DNA of 64,000 nt, taken from positions 1-64,000 of the forward strand of contig NZ_CAUYTL010000002.1 of NCBI RefSeq assembly GCF_963575615.1. Direction: 5' to 3'. Source of the DNA: Listeria_A hofi (GTDB taxonomy: Bacteria; Bacillota; Bacilli; Lactobacillales; Listeriaceae). Shown one piece after another: positions 7,793 to 15,852 of the stretch (position 1 is the stretch's first letter; the number at the start of each line of letters is the position of its first letter). The notes beneath the pieces are model-generated. The model did not search any database, was not told the origin of the DNA, and worked only from the letters and a program-made list of their open reading frames with translations. Position numbers and translations under genes: made by a program.

Positions 7793-10054
7793 ATGGGATG
7801 GTTCAAAGATTTTTTCTTCGCTGATCGCGATGCGGAGTATGAGGAAATGGAAGTAGCTAAGCCGAAAAAAAAGGCACAGTCAGCACCAACGCCCCAATTA
7901 GCGGCAGTAAATAAAGTCGAAAAAAAAGTAGATATTTCTCGTGAAAATACGCAAGCAATGAAGCAAAAACGCGAAGTTCATGCCAAAGTGATGTATCAAT
8001 ATCCAAAAGGTGAGTTCCGTTTTCCGCTTATTCCTGATGGACAGAAAATAGACAGTAAACCGGTTTTACATAAGATACCGATACCGAATCAAGCACCTCG
8101 TTCAAAAACAAGCAATGAAATACCTAAGTTCGAGAAGAAAAGGCCATTTAGACCAACTGATGTTCCTTCGCCAGTCTTCGCTTTTCAAAAACGACCAAGC
8201 CGTTTTGAGTTTGATATTACGCAAGAGGTGGAGAAGAGTGAGGCGATTCCTGACATAGTGGAGCAACTTGTCGTGGAGGCTGGGCCGATTGTAGAAGCGT
8301 CTGTTATCGAAGAAGTAGCCATTTTAGAAGATGTAATAGAACAGGAAGCTGTTTTGCCAGCTACAGAGGAACCTCAGATTGAGGCTATACAGGAAGAAAT
8401 TATGGCACCACAACGTATCGACCTTATCCATGAAGCGCCGAAACCAAAAAAGGCGGAGCAAGCACCACCGAAAACTAGAATTCCTTTTAACGTTATGATG
8501 GTGAATCAAGACAAACAACACGTTGAGCAGAAAAAAGAAGCCGTTAAAAAAGAGCCAGATATGATTGTGGAGGCAGAAAAGCCAGCGATAGCTCCAGAAC
8601 CTATCTTTCCTGTGGAGCAACATCCACGAGAAGATGCAGCTGGCTATTACTTCCCATCACTTGATTTACTAAAACCGCCAGTCTTTGAAAGTGCAGATGA
8701 GGAATGGTTAGATTTCCAAGAAGAACTTTTAAATGAGACGCTTGAGAATTTTAATGTATCTGCAAAAGTTGTGAATGTGACACAAGGCCCAGCAGTAACT
8801 AGATTTGAAGTACAGCCGGAAAAAGGCGTGAAAGTTAGTAAAATCACGAATTTGACGGATGACATTAAATTGAATTTAGCTGCAAAAGATATTCGGATAG
8901 AGGCGCCGATTCCAGGTAAAAGTACGATTGGTATTGAAATTCCCAATGAAACGAGCCGTCCTGTGATGCTATCAGAAATTATGAATAGTCAGGCGTTTCA
9001 AGCGAGTAAATCCCCTTTAACAGCGGCGTTAGGGCTTGATATTTCGGGCATGCCAATTGTGACTGATTTGCAAACGATGCCTCATGGGCTAATTGCTGGT
9101 GCAACGGGCTCTGGTAAGAGTGTGTGCATCAATTCATTGCTTATTAGTTTGCTCTATAAAGCAACGCCAGACGAGTTGAAGCTATTGCTCATTGATCCTA
9201 AAATGGTTGAGCTTGCTCCTTATAATCGCATTCCGCATCTTGTGAGTCCAGTTATTACAGATGCCAAAGCTGCAACAGCGGCTCTCAAATGGGCAGTGGA
9301 AGAGATGGAGCGCAGGTATCAGCTATTTTCACATGCGGGTGTTCGTAATATGGAGAAATTTAATGAATATTCTTCCCATCCAGAACATTCTGGTGAGAAA
9401 TTACCGTACATTTTGATTATTATCGATGAACTGGCTGATTTAATGATGGTAGCGCCAAATGACGTAGAAGAAGCGATTAGCCGCATTGCTCAAAAAGCAA
9501 GAGCTTGTGGGATTCATATGATTGTCGCGACGCAGCGGCCTTCTGTAGATGTTATAACAGGGTTGATTAAAGCGAATATCCCGACTCGTGTTTCGTTCTC
9601 TGTGTCTTCGCAAATTGACTCAAGAACGATTATCGATACGGGCGGTGCCGAGAAACTGCTTGGAAAAGGGGACATGCTCTTTTTGCCAAGTGGGTCGTCT
9701 AAGCCAGTTCGTTTGCAAGGCACATATGTTGGTGATCAGGAAATTGATGCTGTCATCGCTCACGTACGCAATCAAGTAGAGCCAAATTACCTGTTCAAAC
9801 AAGAGGAACTTTTAGAACGCGAAATTGCCAAAGAGGAAGAGGATGACTTGTTTGATGAGGCGTGTGATTTTGTATTGGCACAAAATGGTGCCTCTACATC
9901 GCTTTTACAACGTCATTTTCGCATTGGCTACAATCGAGCGGCGAGACTGATGGAGGCACTTGAAAAGCATAGCATTGTTTCGGAAACAAATGGCTCCAAA
10001 CCGCGTGATGTTATTATCACTCGAGAACAACTAGAAAAAATACGTGATAATTAA
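7793..10054 (+). CDS. sftA: FtsK/SpoIIIE-type DNA translocase SftA (YtpT)
   Basis: The 753-residue protein has no membrane helices. A long charged, Pro/Glu-rich linker (about 20-290) precedes the motor: alpha/beta domains with Walker A GATGSGKS at 436-443, Walker B LIIIDELADLM and the FtsK signature IVATQRPSVDVITGLIKANIP. A winged-helix gamma domain at the C-terminus (SLLQRHFRIGYNRAARLME) would read DNA polarity motifs. The soluble N-terminus marks it as SftA rather than membrane SpoIIIE/FtsK: it helps clear chromosomal DNA from the division septum. Position next to ytpPQR and murC matches Bacillus. Confidence 0.95.
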   Translation: MGWFKDFFFADRDAEYEEMEVAKPKKKAQSAPTPQLAAVNKVEKKVDISRENTQAMKQKREVHAKVMYQYPKGEFRFPLIPDGQKIDSKPVLHKIPIPNQAPRSKTSNEIPKFEKKRPFRPTDVPSPVFAFQKRPSRFEFDITQEVEKSEAIPDIVEQLVVEAGPIVEASVIEEVAILEDVIEQEAVLPATEEPQIEAIQEEIMAPQRIDLIHEAPKPKKAEQAPPKTRIPFNVMMVNQDKQHVEQKKEAVKKEPDMIVEAEKPAIAPEPIFPVEQHPREDAAGYYFPSLDLLKPPVFESADEEWLDFQEELLNETLENFNVSAKVVNVTQGPAVTRFEVQPEKGVKVSKITNLTDDIKLNLAAKDIRIEAPIPGKSTIGIEIPNETSRPVMLSEIMNSQAFQASKSPLTAALGLDISGMPIVTDLQTMPHGLIAGATGSGKSVCINSLLISLLYKATPDELKLLLIDPKMVELAPYNRIPHLVSPVITDAKAATAALKWAVEEMERRYQLFSHAGVRNMEKFNEYSSHPEHSGEKLPYILIIIDELADLMMVAPNDVEEAISRIAQKARACGIHMIVATQRPSVDVITGLIKANIPTRVSFSVSSQIDSRTIIDTGGAEKLLGKGDMLFLPSGSSKPVRLQGTYVGDQEIDAVIAHVRNQVEPNYLFKQEELLEREIAKEEEDDLFDEACDFVLAQNGASTSLLQRHFRIGYNRAARLMEALEKHSIVSETNGSKPRDVIITREQLEKIRDN

Positions 10055-10167
10055 TACATCACTAGTTCTATTAGCGTATAAATAAATACTTTATTTCGTT
10101 TAAAACGGCAAAAATATAAGTCCTTAGATATAAATTTTCTACAAGGATTTCTTAATGGGGAATAAAG

Positions 10168-10190
10168 TGCTATAATTACCTAGTGAGATT
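10168..10190 (+). promoter_or_regulatory. Candidate sigma-A promoter upstream of murC
   Basis: TTTCTT and TATAAT are 17 bases apart, about 170 bases before murC. The leader between has an A/T-rich stretch and no convincing gene. The -35 is weak. Confidence 0.4.
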
Positions 10191-10348
10191 TTTCGGTTAA
10201 CAACGTAGATGAACATCAAACACACGTTTAAACTGTAACACAAGAAGATGTCTAGAAATGATAAAAATAATGAAAATGCTTTTTTTACGAGCACCACACT
10301 ATTTTTTAGGCTACCTCTTCAAAGATTAAAATTCTGGGGGTTCAATTA

Positions 10349-11686
10349 ATGACGACGTATCATTTTGTTGGGATTAAAGGGTCAGGTATGAGTGCGCTGG
10401 CTCAAATTATGTTTGATAAAGGCTTCACCGTGCAAGGAAGCGATGTTGAGAAATATTTCTTTACACAAAAGGCGCTAGAAGAAGATGGTATTGAGATTTT
10501 ACCGTTTTCTGAAAACAACATTCATGAAGGTTTAACAATCATTGCTGGAAATGCGTTTAAAGACGAGCATCCGGAAATTAAAAAAGCGATGGACATGAAT
10601 TTGCCAGTGATTCGTTACCATAAGTTTTTAGGACAATTAATTGACGGTTATACGAGCATTGCTATTACTGGGTCGCATGGGAAAACATCGACGACAGGTC
10701 TTCTTTCGCATGTCTTGGAAGAGTTACGCCCGACATCTTATTTAATTGGCGACGGAACTGGAAAAGGAAATCCTGATGCGAAGTATTTTGCTTTAGAGGC
10801 GTGCGAATATCAACGTCATTTCTTAGCTTACTCCCCAACTTATGCGATTATGACGAATATTGATTGGGATCATCCTGATTATTTCAAGAGTGAGGACGAT
10901 GTTTTTAGTGCGTTCGAATCTTTCGGAAAACAAGTGAAGAAAGCTGTTTTTGCCTTAGGCGATGACAAGCAATTGCGTCGTTTGAAATTGGACATACCAG
11001 TCATTTATTTCGGCTTTGGAGAGGGTAACGAATTCCAAGCTAAAAATATTGTAAAAGAAACGACAGGATCAACATTTGATGTGTATCGCAACGGCGAAAT
11101 GTACGGTAATTTCGTAATCCCGACTTATGGTGATCATAACGTACTCAATGCGCTTAGTGTGATAGCAGTTAGTGCCTTTGAGAATATTTCAGCGGCTGAC
11201 GTAGCGAGAGAATTACGAACTTTTGAAGGTGTAAAGCGCCGTTTCAGCATTACAGAGAAAAAGAATCAAGTATTAGTGGATGATTACGCTCACCATCCTT
11301 CTGAAATTCGTGCGACAGTAAACGCCGCACGCCAAAAATATCCAAATCGCAAAGTAGTTGCTGTATTCCAACCACATACATTTACGCGTACACAAGCTTT
11401 TTTACAAGGTTTTGCGGATAGTTTAAATTTAGCAGACGAAGTGTATTTATGTGATATTTTCGGTTCCGCCCGTGAGAACCGTGGTACATTAACAATTCAA
11501 GATTTAGCGGCTAAAACTAAAGGTAATCACGTAATTCAAGAACAGCATACAGAAGGGTTGCTAGCGTTTCCTGATGCAGTAATCCTATTTATGGGAGCAG
11601 GAGATGTTCAGAAATTCCAAGCAGCATATGAACGCGTTCTTGATATCGGCGTGGAATTGGTAGAAGAGAAACGAGCGATAAATTAA
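10349..11686 (+). CDS. murC: UDP-N-acetylmuramate--L-alanine ligase MurC
   Basis: The 445-residue cytoplasmic ligase adds L-Ala to UDP-MurNAc with ATP, the first peptide step of peptidoglycan precursor synthesis. Visible are the N-terminal nucleotide-binding GIKGSGMSALAQIM, the P-loop ITGSHGKTSTT and the Mur ligase motif DDYAHHPSEIRAT. Length is normal. GGGGGTT lies before the ATG and a terminator follows. Confidence 0.97.
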   Translation: MTTYHFVGIKGSGMSALAQIMFDKGFTVQGSDVEKYFFTQKALEEDGIEILPFSENNIHEGLTIIAGNAFKDEHPEIKKAMDMNLPVIRYHKFLGQLIDGYTSIAITGSHGKTSTTGLLSHVLEELRPTSYLIGDGTGKGNPDAKYFALEACEYQRHFLAYSPTYAIMTNIDWDHPDYFKSEDDVFSAFESFGKQVKKAVFALGDDKQLRRLKLDIPVIYFGFGEGNEFQAKNIVKETTGSTFDVYRNGEMYGNFVIPTYGDHNVLNALSVIAVSAFENISAADVARELRTFEGVKRRFSITEKKNQVLVDDYAHHPSEIRATVNAARQKYPNRKVVAVFQPHTFTRTQAFLQGFADSLNLADEVYLCDIFGSARENRGTLTIQDLAAKTKGNHVIQEQHTEGLLAFPDAVILFMGAGDVQKFQAAYERVLDIGVELVEEKRAIN

Positions 11687-11697
11687 TAAGTATTAAA

Positions 11698-11734
11698 ACT
11701 AAAAAAGGAGTCCCAGATGATGGGATTCCTTTTT
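11698..11734 (+). terminator. Intrinsic terminator after murC
   Basis: AAAAAAGGAGTCCCA pairs with TGGGATTCCTTTTTT around a GATGA loop. The A-rich left arm could also serve the converging aminopeptidase gene. Confidence 0.85.
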
Positions 11735-11739
11735 TGTGG

Positions 11740-12852
11740 TTATATTAAGTTTTCTGGATTCAATTTTTCAAGTTCTGGAATGACGAAACGACCATCTTTG
11801 CGAATTAGAATATCATCAAAGTAAATTTCGCCACCACCGTATTCTGGACGTTGAATGTTCACGAGATCCCAGTGGATAGCTGAGTTATTGCCATTTGGTG
11901 CTTCATCGTAACATTGACCAGGCGTGAAGTGGAAACTACCTTCAATTTTTTCATCGAATAGAATATCTTGCATTGGTTCATGGATGAAAGGATTGACACC
12001 GATTGCGAATTCGCCAATAAAACGAGCGCCTTCATCTGTATCCAATATTTTGTTAATACGTTCAGTATCATTTGCAGTCGCTTTTACAATTTTTCCATTC
12101 TCGAATGTGAAAGAGACATTTTCAAAGACAAAGCCTTGATAAGGAGATGGTGTGTTGTATGTGATAGTGCCGTTAATTGAATCGCGCACAGGAGCCGTAT
12201 AAACCTCACCATCAGGAATATTTAGCTGGCCAGCACATTTGATGGCAGGGATATCTTTTATTGAAAAACGCAAGTCTGTGCCTTCTCCAACGAGGCGGAC
12301 GCGGTCTGTTTGGTTCATCAACGTCACGAGACTCTCCATCGCTTCACCCATTTTGCTATAATCAAGCGTGCAAACTTGGAAATAAAAGTCTTCAAAACCA
12401 ACTGTGCTCATTTTAGAAAGTTGCGCCATAGAAGAGCTTGGATAACGCAAGACAACCCATTTCGTTTGCTTCACACGAATATTTGTATGCATTTTTCCGA
12501 CCGTTTCACCATTTATTTTCAATTTCTCAGCAGGAACATCTGATAATTCATTGATGTTATCACCAGCGCGTAAGCCGATATAAGCGTCCATTTCCTTCAT
12601 CACATTGCCTTCAAACTCAGCAATCTTCGCATACTGTTCTGGATTTGCTCCAAGCATCATTTCGCGGTCGATTTGCGGTTCTTTCAAGGATACAAACGGG
12701 AATCCGCCAGCTTTGTAAGCTTCGGCAACGAGTGAGGTCACCAATTCTTTTTGTACGCCAAAGTTTTCGATAAGTACTTTTTCTCCTGGTTGTAGGCTCA
12801 CAGAATAGTTGATTAAGTTATACGCTAATTTTTCAATACGTGGATCTTTCAA
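11740..12852 (-). CDS. ampS: M29 family aminopeptidase (AmpS/PepS-like)
   Basis: The 370-residue metallo-aminopeptidase belongs to the thermophilic aminopeptidase T/AmpS family. Conserved patches include VRLVGEGTDLRFSI, DGEVYTAPVRDSINGTI and the metal-site region QCYDEAPNGNNSAIHWDLV near the C-terminus. It acts in cytoplasmic peptide turnover. The TTG start at 12852 is preferred because GGAGTG lies 7 bases upstream; a GTG at 12861 would overlap that site. Confidence 0.9.
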   Translation of the reverse strand: MKDPRIEKLAYNLINYSVSLQPGEKVLIENFGVQKELVTSLVAEAYKAGGFPFVSLKEPQIDREMMLGANPEQYAKIAEFEGNVMKEMDAYIGLRAGDNINELSDVPAEKLKINGETVGKMHTNIRVKQTKWVVLRYPSSSMAQLSKMSTVGFEDFYFQVCTLDYSKMGEAMESLVTLMNQTDRVRLVGEGTDLRFSIKDIPAIKCAGQLNIPDGEVYTAPVRDSINGTITYNTPSPYQGFVFENVSFTFENGKIVKATANDTERINKILDTDEGARFIGEFAIGVNPFIHEPMQDILFDEKIEGSFHFTPGQCYDEAPNGNNSAIHWDLVNIQRPEYGGGEIYFDDILIRKDGRFVIPELEKLNPENLI

Positions 12853-13023
12853 GAAAATCACTCCATTTCATTTTTTCCACCGTTTTGCGGTACCTTTATA
12901 GTTTACTCCAATTCGCTTAAATATGCTTTCAAAAAGAATTTATCTTCTTACTGTATATTATTTCGCTTTCTTTTTTCGTATAATATTGCTAAAATGAAGA
13001 CAACCCATTCTTCAAAATGGTCG

Positions 13024-13048
13024 GTTTACATAGACACATTAGGGGTAC
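13024..13048 (+). promoter_or_regulatory. Sigma-B-like promoter of ytxG-ytxH
   Basis: GTTTAC (13024-13029) and GGGTAC (13043-13048) are separated by 13 bases, close to the sigma-B consensus GTTTAA-N12-15-GGGWAW. It lies 33 bases before the ytxG start. The Listeria monocytogenes counterparts of this gene pair are, from memory, members of the sigma-B stress regulon. Confidence 0.65.
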
Positions 13049-13080
13049 AGTAGTTAGATACATGTGGAGGTGTGGAAAAG

Positions 13081-13539
13081 GTGGAAATAATTTTATACAT
13101 TGCGGCTTTGATTGCTGCAATCGCGTTACTTGTCATTGCTGTTTATCTAGGCATGACGCTTAAATCAACCTCGAAAACAATGGACGAAGTAGCGAAATCG
13201 CTTGAGGAAATGACTGGTGAAGTGAAGGGGATCACTGACCAAGCTGAGAAATTAATGAGCAAAACGAATGATCTTCTCGAAGATATCAACGGCAAAGTGG
13301 CAAAAGTTGATCCAGTATTTGATGCTGTTGGAGACATTGGTGTGTCACTTCTAGGATTAAGCCAATCCGTTCGTGAACTAGCGACGCTTGCAACGAATAA
13401 AGTCCACACAAATGAGGCGAAAATCGTACAAGCCGTATCTTTTAGTAACTCTATTTTGTCATTCCGTGATAAAATGAAGGCAAATAAAGCTGCGAAACAA
13501 GCTGCAGCAGAAGCAAAAGAAGAAACGATAAATTTATAA
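13081..13539 (+). CDS. ytxG: YtxG, DUF948 general-stress membrane protein
   Basis: The 152-residue protein has one N-terminal transmembrane helix (about 2-25) and a coiled-coil-like DUF948 region rich in Thr/Lys/Glu (KSTSKTMDEVAKSLEEM). Function is unknown; the Bacillus relatives are general-stress proteins. GTG 13081 is chosen as start because GTGGAGGTG lies 8 bases upstream; GTG 13072 would sit inside that site. It is followed closely by ytxH. Confidence 0.85.
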   Translation: MEIILYIAALIAAIALLVIAVYLGMTLKSTSKTMDEVAKSLEEMTGEVKGITDQAEKLMSKTNDLLEDINGKVAKVDPVFDAVGDIGVSLLGLSQSVRELATLATNKVHTNEAKIVQAVSFSNSILSFRDKMKANKAAKQAAAEAKEETINL

Positions 13540-13560
13540 AAGAAGGCGGAGGGAAAATAT

Positions 13561-14088
13561 ATGTCTGGAAAAGATGGAATTAACGTAAAAGATTTTCTAA
13601 TTGGTGGTTTAATCGGGGGTATCGTAGGTTCAGTAACAGCACTTCTTTTAGCACCAAAATCAGGTAAAGAACTACGTGGGGATTTACATGATCAAGTAGA
13701 TGTGATGAAAGAAAAAGGTGCACAATGGAAAGATGTTGCCTATGAAAAAGGTATTGAAATCGGCAATGTAGCTAAAGATAAAAAAGCGGCTCTTGTTGAC
13801 TCAGCATCTGAATTTGTTGGAGTAGTAAAAGATAAATCAGGTCAGCTCTACGAAACGGTTTCAAAGCAAACAAAATCGGTGAAAGAAACAGCATCAGCAG
13901 GTTTTGAAGCAACGAAACAAGCTGCGCAAAAAGCTGGTGAAACGTTCAAATCTGAAGCTAAAGATGCTGGCGATGATGTGAAACAAGCTGCTGATAAATC
14001 AAAAGAAGAAGTGAAAGAAGCTTCTGAAACAGCAAAAAATAAAACCGAAAAAATTGTACATGACGCGAAAAAAGAATTTAAAAAATAG
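13561..14088 (+). CDS. ytxH: YtxH, general-stress protein with glycine-zipper anchor
   Basis: The 175-residue protein has a short Gly-rich hydrophobic anchor (FLIGGLIGGIVGSVTALLLA) and then a long Lys/Glu/Ala-rich, probably helical tail with repeated KEAS/KEEV-like segments. This is the YtxH/gas-vesicle-like family seen in stress regulons; molecular role unknown. GGCGGAGGG precedes the ATG, 21 bases after ytxG. Confidence 0.85.
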   Translation: MSGKDGINVKDFLIGGLIGGIVGSVTALLLAPKSGKELRGDLHDQVDVMKEKGAQWKDVAYEKGIEIGNVAKDKKAALVDSASEFVGVVKDKSGQLYETVSKQTKSVKETASAGFEATKQAAQKAGETFKSEAKDAGDDVKQAADKSKEEVKEASETAKNKTEKIVHDAKKEFKK

Positions 14089-14091
14089 AAT

Positions 14092-14138
14092 CCTGGTTAT
14101 AGATGAGGTGCAATAACACTTTGTCTATAGCCTTTTTT
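14092..14138 (+). terminator. Intrinsic terminator after ytxH
   Basis: GGTTATAGA (14095-14103) pairs with TCTATAGCC (14124-14132), followed by TTTTTT. Confidence 0.8.
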
Positions 14139-14222
14139 CTTACCTAGCTTTATTTTATGAAAAATTAACTTGCAATTATAAGCACAGGATGTTAGTATTA
14201 ATCTATATTGTTCGCTTTAACA

Positions 14223-14282
14223 CTTAAAAGCGCTTAAGTAGGAAAGCGATATGGTGACAAATGAATCATTTTCATCTATAAT
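14223..14282 (+). promoter_or_regulatory. Promoter of aroA with an upstream palindrome
   Basis: GTGACA (14254-14259) and TATAAT (14277-14282) are 17 bases apart. Just upstream is the near-palindrome CTTAAAAGCGCTTAAG (14223-14238), a possible operator whose binding protein is unknown. Confidence 0.55.
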
Positions 14283-14335
14283 GATAAAATATACTGTAAA
14301 AAGATGTACAGGGAAATTGGAGAGGTGGCAAAATC

Positions 14336-15421
14336 ATGGGAAATCCGAATTTGGAAGAGTTGCGCGCACAAGTAGATAGCTTAAACATAGAGGTTTTGGA
14401 GGCTATCAACAAACGAGCGAATTTAGTACAAGAAATTGGTAAAATTAAAGGGATGCAAGGTGTTATTCGTTTTGATCCAGTTCGTGAACGCCAGATGTTA
14501 AATGCAATTACAGACGCAAATAAAGGTCCTTTTGAAGATAGCACGATTGAGAAACTATTTAAAGAAATTTTCAAGGCTGGTTTAGAGTTACAAGAAGATG
14601 ATAACTCCAAAGCATTGCTTGTTTCGCGTAAAAACAAAAAAGAAGATACAATTGTCAATGTGAATGGTGTACCGATTGGGAATGGCACGCCGACCTTCGT
14701 ATTTGGCCCTTGTTCGGTTGAATCTTATGAACAAGTAGCAACTGTAGCTGGAGCTGTTCGTGATAAAGGACTGAAATTACTTAGAGGTGGTGCGTTTAAG
14801 CCGCGTACAAGTCCGTATGATTTCCAAGGACTTGGTGTGGAAGGGTTACAAATCTTAAAACGTGTAGCTGATGAGTTTGGTCTTGGCGTTATTAGTGAGA
14901 TCGTGACACCGCGTGATATTGAAGTAGCGTTAGATCATATTGACGTGATTCAAATTGGCGCTCGGAACATGCAAAACTTTGAACTCCTAAAAGCAGTGGG
15001 ACAAGTAGACAAGCCAGTTCTACTAAAACGCGGTCTATCTGCAACGATTGAAGAGTTTGTTGGTGCTGCCGAGTACATTATGGCACAAGGTAACGATCAA
15101 ATTATTCTTTGTGAACGTGGTATTCGCACGTACGAAAAGGCAACACGTAATACATTAGATATTTCTTCTGTTCCAATTCTGAAGCAAGAAACGCATTTAC
15201 CAGTGATGGTCGATGTAACGCATTCCACTGGGCGTAAGGATTTATTGCTTCCATGTGCCAAAGCAGCTCTTGCAATTGGAGCAGACGGTGTGATGGCAGA
15301 AGTGCATCCAGATCCAGCAGTTGCACTATCTGATTCAGCGCAACAAATGGACTTGAAAGAATTTGACGCATTCTGGGAAGAGATTTTAAAATCGAAGTTA
15401 GTCCCTTCCAACATCCAATAA
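14336..15421 (+). CDS. aroA: Bifunctional chorismate mutase / DAHP synthase
   Basis: The 361-residue fusion starts with an AroQ-type chorismate mutase domain (about 1-90; LEELRAQVDSLNIEVLEAIN and KIKG) joined to a DAHP synthase (about 100-361) with FGPCSVES, GAFKPRTSPYDFQG and HVDVTHSTGRKDL-like metal and substrate residues. It condenses PEP and erythrose-4-phosphate, the entry to aromatic amino acids. The mutase domain in this Bacillus/Listeria type mainly senses chorismate or prephenate for feedback inhibition. The gene is traditionally called aroA in Gram-positives (aroG elsewhere). GGAGAGG precedes the ATG. Confidence 0.95.
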   Translation: MGNPNLEELRAQVDSLNIEVLEAINKRANLVQEIGKIKGMQGVIRFDPVRERQMLNAITDANKGPFEDSTIEKLFKEIFKAGLELQEDDNSKALLVSRKNKKEDTIVNVNGVPIGNGTPTFVFGPCSVESYEQVATVAGAVRDKGLKLLRGGAFKPRTSPYDFQGLGVEGLQILKRVADEFGLGVISEIVTPRDIEVALDHIDVIQIGARNMQNFELLKAVGQVDKPVLLKRGLSATIEEFVGAAEYIMAQGNDQIILCERGIRTYEKATRNTLDISSVPILKQETHLPVMVDVTHSTGRKDLLLPCAKAALAIGADGVMAEVHPDPAVALSDSAQQMDLKEFDAFWEEILKSKLVPSNIQ

Positions 15422-15427
15422 GTCGTT

Positions 15428-15548
15428 CAGCGGGCCGACAAACGCTTATCTCCGTCGTTAAAAGCTGTGCTCCGATGCTCACATACACCAGTATGCTCCG
15501 CTTCGGTGCTCGCTTTTGCCTAGGATCTAATCATTTGTCGGCCCGCTG
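15428..15548 (+). repeat. Dispersed ~121-bp palindromic element, copy A
   Basis: Terminal inverted repeats CAGCGGGCCGACAAA and TTTGTCGGCCCGCTG are perfect. Inside, AAAAGC pairs with GCTTTT and CATAC with GTATG, giving a rod with an apical hairpin. The conserved strings CGTTAAA, TTTGCCTAG and ATTTGT are shared with the copies at 31449 and 39994. The bases GTTTGGCGGGA just outside the right end are also shared. It lies 7 bases after the aroA stop codon and upstream of an ordinary terminator. Confidence 0.9.
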
Positions 15549-15582
15549 AGGTTTGGCGGGAGATTTGGAGTTTTGAAATTAA

Positions 15583-15619
15583 AAAGCAGTTAGGAAATGA
15601 TTTCCTGACTGTTTTTTTG
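15583..15619 (+). terminator. Intrinsic terminator downstream of aroA
   Basis: CAGTTAGGAAA pairs with TTTCCTGACTG around TGA and is followed by a T run. Confidence 0.85.
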
Positions 15620-15741
15620 TGTGGTTAAGAGTAAGAGAGTACGATTGCTATGAGAAGGGATTTCCTTGGTTTTATAGCGAAGTAATTAAATAAAACGCTT
15701 TCTTCTGAATTTTTAGTAATGTAAATAATAAGTGAAAACAA

Positions 15742-15770
15742 TTGCATAACGAAAAAAACTATCGTATTAT
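15742..15770 (+). promoter_or_regulatory. Promoter of ccpA
   Basis: TTGCAT (15742-15747) and TATTAT (15765-15770) are separated by exactly 17 bases, placing the transcript start near 15777. Confidence 0.6.
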
Positions 15771-15786
15771 TAAGTGTAGGCAAGGT

Positions 15787-15800
15787 TGTTTACGTTTACA
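15787..15800 (+). promoter_or_regulatory. cre-like operator in the ccpA leader
   Basis: TGTTTACGTTTACA is palindrome-like. Read on the other strand, TGTAAACGTAAACA matches the cre consensus TGWAANCGNTNWCA at 13 of 14 positions. It lies just downstream of the predicted transcript start, where bound CcpA could block elongation, which would make the gene self-limiting. Confidence 0.55.
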
Positions 15801-15852
15801 ATAGTTACATATGGCTAACTGTTAAAATAAATGAATGTGGAGAGTGAAATGA

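Noticed and set aside
8324..8946. Minus-strand frames inside sftA
   Set aside because: Shadows of the low-complexity linker and motor of sftA; no ribosome sites.
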